Shown here piece by piece: positions 16,014-23,259 of a stretch of 35,065 bases of DNA. Positions within the stretch are counted from its first letter, which is position 1. Every line of letters begins with the position of its first letter. A model generated the notes under the pieces. The model worked only from the letters and a program-made list of their open reading frames with translations. It searched no databases and was not told the DNA's origin. The position numbers and the translations under genes were made by a program. Location of the stretch: positions 1 through 35,065 of the forward strand of contig CAZMCI010000007.1 in assembly GCA_964564905.1 (NCBI GenBank), given 5' to 3'. Source of the stretch: B75-G9 sp964564905 (GTDB taxonomy: Archaea; Hadarchaeota; Hadarchaeia; Hadarchaeales; Hadarchaeaceae).

Positions 16014-16865
16014 ATGCCGAGAAATTTACGTGAAGCGTTGAGGGGAAAACTTACTGAGGATGAGCTCAGGGAGTTACGGGCGTTTGATATGATTGGTGAT
16101 ATCGCCGTTGTAAAGCTCTCTAAACGGCTTCTTCCGAAAAAAAACATCATAGGTGAGGCGTTGATGGAAGTTCACCGAAATATCCGCACTGTTCTCAATC
16201 AGACCACTCCTGTCCTGGGGGAGTTTAGAACGAGAGCCCTGGAGGTGATAGCAGGGGAAGCACGGACAGAGACGGTTCACCGTGAAGGGGGGTGTAGATT
16301 CAAGGTGGATCTCGCCAAGGTTTACTTCTCTCCCCGACTGGGAACAGAACGTCTGCGCATAGCGAGGTTAATTGCCCCCGGAGAAACGGTGACGAATCTT
16401 TTCGCAGGTGTGGGATGTTATTCCATAATCATCGCTCATCATAGTGAGGCGACCCGCGTGTACTCCATAGACAAAAACCCAGATGCCTTCAAGTACATGG
16501 TGGAGAACATCCGCATTAACAAGGTCGGGGACCGCGTGGTTCCGATACTTGGCGATTCGCGGAAGGTGGTGGACCGGGAGCTGTTTGGAAAGGCCGACCG
16601 CGTGTTGATGCCACTGCCGGAGTTCTCTCACGATTTTTTCGATGTTGCGGTACGGGCCCTGAAACCAAGCGGAGGTGTGATCCATTTTTACGATTTCGGT
16701 GAAGAGCCCGATGTCTTTGGCCCTGCATTGGACTTCGCAAAATCTGCGGCTCTTTCCATGGGTTTTGATGTGAATCTCCTGCACGCGCGGAAGATCCGCT
16801 CGTACGCTACACGATGTTATCACGTGGTCTTGGACCTGCTGATATCTCCGGGCCTCAAGATTTAG
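16014..16865 (+). CDS. Trm5/TYW2-family tRNA (guanine-37) methyltransferase-like protein
   Basis: 283 residues from the ATG at 16014; the longer open frame back to 15855 overlaps the preceding gene and has an unlikely N-terminus. The family N-terminal part ends in KVYFSPRLGTERLRIA, with the conserved Arg. The SAM-binding region is TNLFAGVGCYSIIIA, with VYSIDKNPDAFKYMVENI after it. Trm5 methylates N1 of G37 in tRNA; TYW2 transfers an aminocarboxypropyl group in wyosine synthesis. The usual M-N-L-P catalytic-loop motif reads MPLPEFSHDFF, so the conserved Asn is Pro here. That makes the exact reaction uncertain. The gene ends one base before the convergent zinc-ribbon gene. Confidence 0.85.
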   Translation: MPRNLREALRGKLTEDELRELRAFDMIGDIAVVKLSKRLLPKKNIIGEALMEVHRNIRTVLNQTTPVLGEFRTRALEVIAGEARTETVHREGGCRFKVDLAKVYFSPRLGTERLRIARLIAPGETVTNLFAGVGCYSIIIAHHSEATRVYSIDKNPDAFKYMVENIRINKVGDRVVPILGDSRKVVDRELFGKADRVLMPLPEFSHDFFDVAVRALKPSGGVIHFYDFGEEPDVFGPALDFAKSAALSMGFDVNLLHARKIRSYATRCYHVVLDLLISPGLKI

Positions 16866-16866
16866 G

Positions 16867-17067
16867 TTAGGTTTTTACCTGTGTCGTTTCTCTTTCCCTG
16901 AGCCACCGTTTTCTTATCTTTTCGGCCAGCTTTCCATCCTCGATCACGAGTGGCCCTCGGTATCCGCACTCCATGCATTCATAAACGGACCAGAGCTGGG
17001 GGAGTCCAGATGCCCATCTTATCCTAGCGGAACCGCAGCGTGGGCAGTGTTTTTCCCTTTTTTCCAC
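16867..17067 (-). CDS. Small C4 zinc-ribbon protein
   Basis: 66 residues from a GTG start. The zinc site is HCPRCGSARIRW with a second knuckle ECMECGYRG, giving two CxxC pairs 22 residues apart. The basic C-terminus (KIRKRWLRERE) could bind nucleic acid or a protein partner. It follows the phosphoesterase gene after twelve bases on the same strand, so the two are probably one operon. Its stop nearly abuts the stop of the convergent methyltransferase gene. Function is unknown; small zinc ribbons of this kind are common in archaea and usually unassigned. Confidence 0.8.
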   Translation of the reverse strand: MEKREKHCPRCGSARIRWASGLPQLWSVYECMECGYRGPLVIEDGKLAEKIRKRWLRERETTQVKT

Positions 17068-17079
17068 CGCAGCACTTCC

Positions 17080-17745
17080 TCAGAGCTGAAGAAGCTCGGC
17101 GCTTGGGTTTCCTTCGGCAGGGATACTGATTTCGGCGGCGAATCCCTTCGATACGGGTCCGGGATTGACCACCAGCGTACGCCCAAGTTTATCCGTCCCT
17201 CTGGCTTCATGCACATGGCCACACAGGGAAACCAGCGGCTGTTTTTGTTCGATGAATTGTCTGATGCTTTTGCTTCCGACGTGTGTTCCCGCTTTGATCT
17301 GGTCAAGTTTTGTCCCAAAGGGAGGCGCATGAGTCACCAAGACAAATTTTTCACTATCCCCGCACGGAAGTCTCGCGAGTTCTTCTTGGATTTCCACTTC
17401 GGTGAGTTCAAATGGCGTGTTGAACGGAGTCAGGTTGGAACCTCCAAGTCCACAGAAAGTCACATCGTCATGTTTTGTGCATTTCCCGTGTAGGTTCACC
17501 CCATACTTGTCGAGCACATGGAGCATTTGTTTGGGATCGCAATTCCCGGGAACCGCAAATGTTTTGACATTGGCCGATTTTGTCAGCTCCAGCAGGCTCT
17601 CGGCTACCTCCAGAGGGCCGAACTGGGTTAGGTCTCCTATCAGCACCAGACAGTCGTATCCTCGCTCTAGGAACCTTGAGAGATGCTTCTCAGCGCCCGA
17701 TGCTCCGTGGAAGTCCGCCGTGGCCAATATTTTCAACAGCCCCAC
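17080..17745 (-). CDS. Calcineurin-like metallophosphoesterase
   Basis: 221 residues from a GTG start. The five family motifs are all present: TADFHG (Asp, His), LIGDLTQFG (Asp), PGNCD (Asn, Asp), LVTHAPPFGT (His) and CGHVHEARG (two His). This gives a complete two-metal site, so a phosphodiesterase or phosphatase is expected. The archaeal relatives of this size (YfcE-like) mostly lack a known physiological substrate. It heads a two-gene unit with the zinc-ribbon gene. Its promoter must lie in the 238-base spacer shared with the divergent acyl-CoA synthetase-like genes. An AT-rich stretch around 17770-17900 is the likely place, but I see no unambiguous TATA box for it. Confidence 0.92.
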   Translation of the reverse strand: MGLLKILATADFHGASGAEKHLSRFLERGYDCLVLIGDLTQFGPLEVAESLLELTKSANVKTFAVPGNCDPKQMLHVLDKYGVNLHGKCTKHDDVTFCGLGGSNLTPFNTPFELTEVEIQEELARLPCGDSEKFVLVTHAPPFGTKLDQIKAGTHVGSKSIRQFIEQKQPLVSLCGHVHEARGTDKLGRTLVVNPGPVSKGFAAEISIPAEGNPSAELLQL

Positions 17746-17936
17746 CGTGGTGATAGGAGGATACCACCCGTTAAAATGGTTTCGGATGAGGGCTCCGGTC
17801 TGGAGTTTGGTAAGATTTGATGGTTATCATCAATTTTTCAACGAAAATCTGGGCTGATTTCACTGTTTAAGGAAAAAACATGGCTTTAATGACCATCTAA
17901 GAAAAATTAAGCCAATTTCTTCGATTTCAGGGTAAA

Positions 17937-17945
17937 TTTTTATAT
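17937..17945 (+). promoter_or_regulatory. TATA box for the acyl-CoA synthetase-like pair
   Basis: TTTTATATC lies about 40-47 bases before the ATG at 17984. A transcript start near 17970 is expected, followed by the strong ribosome-binding site AGGTGA at 17974-17979. Confidence 0.6.
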
Positions 17946-17983
17946 CGCCGGGTTAGTAGTATAAGTGGTTTTTAGGTGACCAG

Positions 17984-18703
17984 ATGACTCCTGAGAGGAA
18001 AAGAGTAGCCGAAATTATAAGGTCGGCTGAAGCTGATGGGAAGTTGGAACTTTTGGAGGTTGAATCCAAACGGCTCCTGGAGGCGTGGGGGATTCCCGTC
18101 AACCGAACCGAACTTGCCAGAGAAAAGAGCGAGGCCATCAGGATCGCACGTGAGGTGCACTATCCACTGGTCATGAAAATAGCTTCCCCTGACATCTCTC
18201 AAAAGAGTGCGGTTGGTGGAGTAAGGGTCGGGATCGGTTCGGAGATAGAACTCCGGCAGGCGTTTGATGAGATAATTGAGAACATCCGCTCCAACAGACC
18301 CAGTGCCAGGATCTTGGGCGTGACCGTCCAGGAGTACCTGCCCCCCGCGCGCGAGGTAATCGTCCGTGCCGAACGGAATCCGTCTTTTGGGCCCGTCGTA
18401 TGTTTGAGCATGGAAAAACTTTGGGGCGGAGTTCAAGAAGATTCCAGTTTCAGGCTTGCCCCCTTGACTTCAGATGATGCCCGTGAAATGATCAGCGAGG
18501 TCAAGGGTTATCCATTCCTTGCCGGTGGCCGGGACACACCCTCATCCGATACGGATGCACTGGCGGACGTGATCTGCAGGAGCGGTCAGCTTGTGCACGA
18601 GTTTCTGGAGATATCAAAAGTCGAGTTAGATCCAGTTTTCGTATTCGACGCGGGCAGGGGCGTGACCGTGGCGGATGCCCGGGTCACCTTGAAGGTGAAG
18701 TGA
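17984..18703 (+). CDS. Divergent ADP-forming acyl-CoA synthetase beta subunit-like protein (ATP-grasp)
   Basis: 239 residues, the normal length for a separate archaeal ACD beta subunit. Homology is clear along the chain: HYPLVMKIASPDIS, SAVGGVRVGI, FRLAPLTSDDAREMI, ALADVICRSGQLV. In active ACD enzymes a His in the IxHKSDxGGV segment (His71 beta in Pyrococcus) carries phosphate to the nucleotide. Here that segment is ISQKSAVGGV, so His is Gln and the next Asp is Ala. The GGIFVE motif reads WGGVQEDSSFR and the metal-binding D-I-N-P near the end reads ELDPVF. ATP/ADP chemistry of the usual kind is therefore doubtful. The stop is directly followed by the ATG of the alpha-like gene. TATA and strong Shine-Dalgarno sites precede it. 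Confidence 0.88.
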   Translation: MTPERKRVAEIIRSAEADGKLELLEVESKRLLEAWGIPVNRTELAREKSEAIRIAREVHYPLVMKIASPDISQKSAVGGVRVGIGSEIELRQAFDEIIENIRSNRPSARILGVTVQEYLPPAREVIVRAERNPSFGPVVCLSMEKLWGGVQEDSSFRLAPLTSDDAREMISEVKGYPFLAGGRDTPSSDTDALADVICRSGQLVHEFLEISKVELDPVFVFDAGRGVTVADARVTLKVK

Positions 18704-20023
18704 ATGCCGGGGGAACTCGATCCACTGTTTGAGCCCAAGTCGGTGGTGGTATTTGGCGCCTCGGACCCAAAAGATGTGGGGGACGTGCCCGCGATGTTTT
18801 TCAGATGGCTCGTCTCCAACATCTCCAAGTTCACGAGGGCCAAAGTTCACGGCGTGGATTTGAGCGGAAGGGTTGAGGGTTACGAGAGGAGATTGGCCAA
18901 AGTACCAAAGGGACAGGACCTGGCAGTGGTGTCGTTGTCCAAGGTTTTCCTTGCCAAGAACTTATCGCCCCTGCTTGGCAAGAGAATCAAGGTACTAGCG
19001 CTACTTACGAGCGAGGTAGATCGAAAACAGCAGAAAGTGCTCGAAAATCTGGCCGGAAAACGCAAAATTGTCCTTTTGGGTCCCGGTGCAAGTGGTGGGA
19101 TAATCAACACCGCGCGTGGGCTCGTGCTCGTTCCAGCACCGGTTTCGGCACCTGGAAGGGGAAATATATCGATAGTTTCTCAAGATGGGGGACTTGCAAT
19201 CGAGATGTTGGATTGGGCGTGTTCCAATCGCGTGGGGATAAACAAATTTGTGTGCACTGGAGAGGAGATGGGTATTGATCTTACGGACGTGGTTAGATAC
19301 CTAGCGAACGACAAGGAGACGAGATGTATATGTGTTTGTCTCGATGAGCTCGGAGACGGGAGAAAATTTATCGAATCCATCAGGGAGGCCACGAAGAGAA
19401 AACCAGTTGTGGTGGTATACGGGGGAACGGAATACGAGGATATCCTGGCCTCGGCGCTAAGACAGGTCAAAGCGTTTCAAGCCAAGAATGTCAGAGAAAC
19501 ACTTACCATCGCAGAGGGATTGGTGAAGCAGCCGCCCATGCATGGTAATCGCGTGGCGGTAGTTACCAATTTTGCGGGAAAGGGAAAACTTCAGGTAAAA
19601 TGTCTTTCCCTTGGCGGGTTGATTCCAGCCCGGCTTTCACCCGAAATTTCCAAGAAGATCTCGGAGAGATACAGAAATGTCAACCTCACAACTTTTGTGG
19701 ATCTGGGAGTTGGGGCCAGGGGAGACGCATACAGATATTCCGTTGAGCAGCTGTTGTCCGATAAAAATGTGGATGGCGTAGTGGTGATAACTTCATTTGC
19801 AGCCGCGCTGTTGGAGCAGGGGGATTTAGGGGTCTTGGCAGATGTGGCGAAGAGGTCAAAAGATAAACCCGTGGTCGTCATGGCCTCCACGCCGGGTGAT
19901 TATTCTCGTGCGCGGGAGGTTTTGGCGGATACAAAATTACCTGTGTGTGGTTCTCCTGAAGAGGCAGTTCTCCTCATGAGTTCACTGTATGAATATGGAA
20001 AAATCTATGAGAAAGCCAGATGA
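18704..20023 (+). CDS. Divergent ADP-forming acyl-CoA synthetase alpha subunit-like protein, phosphohistidine loop missing
   Basis: 439 residues, starting at the base after the beta-like stop. The CoA-binding N-terminus (SVVVFGAS), LLGPGASGGIINT, SIVSQDGGLAIEMLDWA and CLDELGDGRKF all match ACD alpha. In active enzymes KPV is followed by a G-x-T-x5-A-x-S-S-H-T-G-S loop whose His is phosphorylated (His257 alpha in Pyrococcus). Here KPVVVVYGGTEYED runs straight into the next helix (ILASALRQVKAF), so roughly twenty residues including the His are absent. TNAGGPG also reads TNFAGKG. The C-terminal flavodoxin-like domain (VDLGVGARGDAY to the end) is intact. The loss matches the His-to-Gln change in the partner, arguing for a joint new role, not random decay. 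Confidence 0.88.
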   Translation: MPGELDPLFEPKSVVVFGASDPKDVGDVPAMFFRWLVSNISKFTRAKVHGVDLSGRVEGYERRLAKVPKGQDLAVVSLSKVFLAKNLSPLLGKRIKVLALLTSEVDRKQQKVLENLAGKRKIVLLGPGASGGIINTARGLVLVPAPVSAPGRGNISIVSQDGGLAIEMLDWACSNRVGINKFVCTGEEMGIDLTDVVRYLANDKETRCICVCLDELGDGRKFIESIREATKRKPVVVVYGGTEYEDILASALRQVKAFQAKNVRETLTIAEGLVKQPPMHGNRVAVVTNFAGKGKLQVKCLSLGGLIPARLSPEISKKISERYRNVNLTTFVDLGVGARGDAYRYSVEQLLSDKNVDGVVVITSFAAALLEQGDLGVLADVAKRSKDKPVVVMASTPGDYSRAREVLADTKLPVCGSPEEAVLLMSSLYEYGKIYEKAR

Positions 20024-20031
20024 GACCATGG

Positions 20032-21375
20032 CTACACGGCTAAAAACTGGCCGTGTCCGGGTTTTTCGATGATTTCTCCATCCTCCATCAGAATGGTCCC
20101 CCTGGAAATGGTCGTGGTTGGTGTCCCCTTGAGTTTCAGTCCATCGTACGGTGTCCAATCCGCAGCGCTGTGAAGTTTTCTGGCATTTAGCGTGATTTCT
20201 TTCTGGAAATCCACCATCACCAGATCGGCATCCGAGCCTTTGCTGATGATGCCCTTTTGCGGGTAGAAACCAAATATTTTGGCCGGTTTGGTGCATAGGA
20301 TGTTCACCACATTTTCTAAGGTTAGCCGGCCTGCTGCCACGCTGTTTTTCAGCATTACGGGCAGCAGTGTTTCCAGCGCAGGGATCCCCGCTGGGACCTT
20401 CCAAATGTTTTTCCAGCCCTCTTCCTTTTCATCTCTGGAAACTGGTGTGTGACCGCTCGCTACGGTGTCTATCGTTCCCTCCTCAAGAGCCTTCCATAGA
20501 GCCATGCGATCCTCGTTGGTCCTCAGTGGAGGTTCCACTTTTAAAAATGGGCCAAATTTTTCCATATCCTTCTTTGTAAAGGTAAGAAAATGAAGGCACG
20601 TTCCAGAACTCACCTTCAATTTTCTTTTCTTGAACTCGAGGATCACCTCAGATGTTTTCTTGGTAGTAACTGGGAAGAAATGAACCCTACACTTTGTGTG
20701 CCTGCCCGCTTCCATCACCTTTCTTGCAGTTTTCTCCTCGACTTCTTCAGGGTGGGTTTCGGCGTGTGCGGATGGATCCTTCCGGAGTTTTTGAAGTTTG
20801 ATCGTCTTTTCGTCACGGCCCATTTCCCCAAATCTCGCGTCGGTCGTTACCATGCCGTCGAGGGGTTTCACCGTGCTCATCAGCTGTTCGAGTTCCTCAC
20901 GTCCTGCATCGATGACCCTCCACATCGGTATCGTGAAAAATTTTACGCCGAGGGATGCTATCTTCAAAGCATTTTTTACCAGACCTCCCCCAGTGTCGCT
21001 TACATGAGTTGCAAAATCAACCAAGCTATTTTTCTGTCCCGCCCTGATCAGGTTTTGGATGCTCTTTGGAGTTTGGGTGGTTTGGTTCAATGGCAGGGTG
21101 ATGATGGTTGTGATCCCGCCGGCAATTGCGGCAACGCTGCAGTCGTGGAAATCTTCGCGGTAGGACGACCCTCTAGCGCGGATGTGAACACACGTATCTA
21201 TCACACCCGGCATGAGGATCTTTCCCTTGGCGTCGATCTCCGTGTCCCCTTTTCCCAGTCCGCTCACTGCGATTTCCTGAATTTTCCCTTTTTCAACAGA
21301 TAGTTCTCCACGTATCACTCCTTCAGGCAAAACCAGCCTAGCATTTCGAATGACAAGTTCGCTCAAGCGATTCAC
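20032..21375 (-). CDS. Dihydroorotase/hydantoinase-like protein lacking most metal ligands
   Basis: About 447 residues from a GTG at 21375, chosen because it lies 14 bases after the histone stop and starts the first strand (SELVIRNARLVLPEG); an ATG at 21432 inside the histone gene is the alternative. The cyclic amidohydrolase fold is clear: GKILMPGVIDTCVHIRARG, EDFHDCSVAAIAGGITTII, VEPPLRTNEDRMALWKAL and the closing KGSDADLVMVD. Metal ligands are mostly gone: the HxH motif reads CVH, the usual V-H-A-E reads VTTDA, the metal His of the H-x-S-T motif is Pro (FFPVTTK), and T-D-H-A-P reads SGHTP, losing the Asp. The Lys normally carbamylated may persist in LGVKFF. Inactive dihydroorotase homologues are known as structural partners of aspartate transcarbamoylase; no such gene is nearby. 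Confidence 0.88.
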   Translation of the reverse strand: MNRLSELVIRNARLVLPEGVIRGELSVEKGKIQEIAVSGLGKGDTEIDAKGKILMPGVIDTCVHIRARGSSYREDFHDCSVAAIAGGITTIITLPLNQTTQTPKSIQNLIRAGQKNSLVDFATHVSDTGGGLVKNALKIASLGVKFFTIPMWRVIDAGREELEQLMSTVKPLDGMVTTDARFGEMGRDEKTIKLQKLRKDPSAHAETHPEEVEEKTARKVMEAGRHTKCRVHFFPVTTKKTSEVILEFKKRKLKVSSGTCLHFLTFTKKDMEKFGPFLKVEPPLRTNEDRMALWKALEEGTIDTVASGHTPVSRDEKEEGWKNIWKVPAGIPALETLLPVMLKNSVAAGRLTLENVVNILCTKPAKIFGFYPQKGIISKGSDADLVMVDFQKEITLNARKLHSAADWTPYDGLKLKGTPTTTISRGTILMEDGEIIEKPGHGQFLAV

Positions 21376-21388
21376 CAGATGCTCGCAT

Positions 21389-21613
21389 TTATCTATGTAT
21401 GCCTCCAGCCGCTGTTCGGATGTCCCTCTCATTCACGGTCTTCGCGCCGCGATGCTGGGCAAGTTTCAGGGCTTCACTGGATATCCTCAAACCATGCTCC
21501 TCAAGTACAGCGCTGAGCTCTAACGCGGCTCCACGGGAAACGCGAAATTTAGAAACCCTCTGGATGAGCCTCTTCATAGCCGAGACGGAGAATTCAGGCA
21601 CGGTTTCCACCAT
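21389..21613 (-). CDS. Archaeal histone (histone-fold protein)
   Basis: 74 residues from the ATG at 21613. The histone fold is complete: FSVSAMKRLIQRVSKFRVS (helix 1 and loop), GAALELSAVLEEHGLRISSEA (helix 2), RGAKTVNERDIRTAA (loop 2 and helix 3). Archaeal histones form dimers and longer stacks that wrap DNA. A short C-terminal GGIHR tail follows. TATA-like GTTATATCAC on the minus strand lies about 23 bases before the start, implying a leaderless message. The dihydroorotase-like gene begins just after the stop, so the two are probably co-transcribed. A longer frame in the same phase extends upstream to 22081 but its N-terminal part is not histone-like and crosses the promoter, so I reject it. 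Confidence 0.93.
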   Translation of the reverse strand: MVETVPEFSVSAMKRLIQRVSKFRVSRGAALELSAVLEEHGLRISSEALKLAQHRGAKTVNERDIRTAAGGIHR

Positions 21614-21630
21614 ATTCCTCTTATTTGAGG

Positions 21631-21640
21631 GTGATATAAC
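21631..21640 (-). promoter_or_regulatory. TATA box for the histone gene
   Basis: Minus-strand GTTATATCAC, about 18-27 bases upstream of the histone ATG. The rest of the 289-base divergent spacer is G/C-mixed with homopolymer runs and no other recognised element. Confidence 0.55.
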
Positions 21641-21902
21641 TGCTACCAAAAACCGTATCTTTCCGTGTCCCGCGGGGGATTTTTGCCGGGACTCGTTTTT
21701 GGTTTCGGGAGTAAAAAAACGGAGGGGGTTTGGGCCCTCTGAGAAACCTAGGGTGGAGCCAGAAAAAATTCCCGCCTCTGGCTGCAGGGTTTGATACGGA
21801 ATTTTAGGACGGTTTATTTGATTTTGTCTTCGTGGAGGCTCCCCTCTTGAATTTGAGCGGGCCGCTAAAGTTAAATGGGCTCCCACAGTTTCCTTCACGG
21901 GG

Positions 21903-23255
21903 ATGGGTTTGGTCGATCTGTTGATAAAAAATGGTTTGGTTCTCACGATGGATAAGGATCGCCGGATCATCACCGAGGGAACGGTAACCGTGGAGGAGGG
22001 CCGTATAATCTCCGTAAAGCGCGGTTGGACGGGGAGGGGAAAGCCCGAGGAAGTCATAGATGCACGTGGAAAGATCGTCATGCCTGGCTTCGTGTGTTCT
22101 TACACCTCCCTCCATGGATTGTTTTTGCTGGGTACGAGAGCTAAGATGGGTTCTTTTTCGGACCTTTCCCAGCTCCAGCAGCAGGTATATTGGCCAGTGG
22201 AGGAGGCAATGACAAAAGAGGACGTATACGCGGTCGTACTTTATTCATGTCTCCGGTTTCTGAAGACAGGAGTTACCTCATTTGCTGGCACGATCTCAGC
22301 CCCAAATGCCATCGCGGGTATCCTCGACAAGGTCTCCCTCGCGGTTGAGCGTTCGAGAATTCGTGGGATGATAGCGTTCGAGGCTACTGAGCGTCGTACT
22401 CGAGCTGAAGGTGCGAAGGCCACAAGGGAAAATGAGCGTTTTATCAAGAAAATGAAAAAGGAGCGGACACGTCGCGTGAGAGGAATGTTCGGAATTGGAC
22501 CTTCATCTTTGGTCTCGGATGAGCTTTTGTGGCATGTCAAGGAATTGGTAAACAGGTATAAAACTTTTGCCACCGTCGTCACATCCAAAGGATTATCCGA
22601 TGTGCATCGCAGCTATGAACGTTTTGGTAAACGAACCGTGGAGAGATTAAACGATCTGGGTCTGTTGAGTCCGGAGACCGTGTTGGTACATTCCATACAC
22701 GTGAATGAAGGGGAGTTGGGGCTGATCAAAAAAAGAGGGGCCAAGGTGGTTCACAGTCCCATGGAGGAAATGTTGGATGGGGTGGGAGCAACTCCCGTGA
22801 TGAAAATGACATCCTCGGATATTTCGGTTGGAGTGGGTGATGGTGGATATTCCTTTGATTGGTTTGAGAACATTCGGACTGCTTACCTCTTACAAAAAGT
22901 GGTCACACATGGTCCGGACGCGTTGACGCCGATGGAAGTGCTTGAGATGGCGACGATAAAGGGTGCGGAGTTATACGGGCTTCAAAATGAAGTGGGGTCG
23001 ATTGAGCATGGAAAGCTGGCTGATATCATAATTGTAAATCCAGGCCACTCCCCGGTACCCCTTCGCTCTGACAACGTGGTCGACCACGTGGTGAACGCCG
23101 TCAGCGGTCGAAACGTGGAGACGGTGCTCGTTGGTGGAAACGTTGTTATGTCAAACCGAGAAGTACAAACGGTGGATGAAATGGAGGCCGCGAAACAGGT
23201 GAAAAGGTCCGTGGAGCGAATATGGCAAAAACTGGGATTAGGGGGGGGCAGGTGA
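21903..23255 (+). CDS. SsnA/chlorohydrolase-like amidohydrolase homologue lacking metal ligands
   Basis: 450 residues. The chain is recognisable as a cytosine deaminase/SsnA-type amidohydrolase: DLLIKNGLVLTMDKD, GKIVMPGFV, VERLNDLGLLSPETVLVHSI, KVVHSPMEEML, ENIRTAYLLQKVV and IEHGKLADIIIV. The metal site is largely lost. PGFVNTHTH should follow the second strand but reads PGFVCSYTSL, so both His are missing. The later H-x-x-E segment reads TVVTSKG, with no His or Glu. The G-T-D-G motif reads GVGDGGY, shifting the Asp by one. Only the His in LVHSIH remains. Hydrolysis by the usual mechanism is unlikely. The next gene starts five bases after the stop and is surely co-transcribed. SsnA homologues in bacteria sit near purine or hydantoin genes. 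Confidence 0.88.
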   Translation: MGLVDLLIKNGLVLTMDKDRRIITEGTVTVEEGRIISVKRGWTGRGKPEEVIDARGKIVMPGFVCSYTSLHGLFLLGTRAKMGSFSDLSQLQQQVYWPVEEAMTKEDVYAVVLYSCLRFLKTGVTSFAGTISAPNAIAGILDKVSLAVERSRIRGMIAFEATERRTRAEGAKATRENERFIKKMKKERTRRVRGMFGIGPSSLVSDELLWHVKELVNRYKTFATVVTSKGLSDVHRSYERFGKRTVERLNDLGLLSPETVLVHSIHVNEGELGLIKKRGAKVVHSPMEEMLDGVGATPVMKMTSSDISVGVGDGGYSFDWFENIRTAYLLQKVVTHGPDALTPMEVLEMATIKGAELYGLQNEVGSIEHGKLADIIIVNPGHSPVPLRSDNVVDHVVNAVSGRNVETVLVGGNVVMSNREVQTVDEMEAAKQVKRSVERIWQKLGLGGGR

Positions 23256-23259
23256 TCTT

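Noticed and set aside
16440..16460. Another GAGGCGACCC like the citramalate synthase leader
   Set aside because: It lies in frame inside the methyltransferase gene as Glu-Ala-Thr codons with no other leader blocks nearby.
21614..22081. N-terminal extension of the histone frame to 230 residues
   Set aside because: The added part crosses the histone promoter, overlaps the divergent amidohydrolase-like gene and has low-complexity Ser/Arg/Pro-rich sequence.
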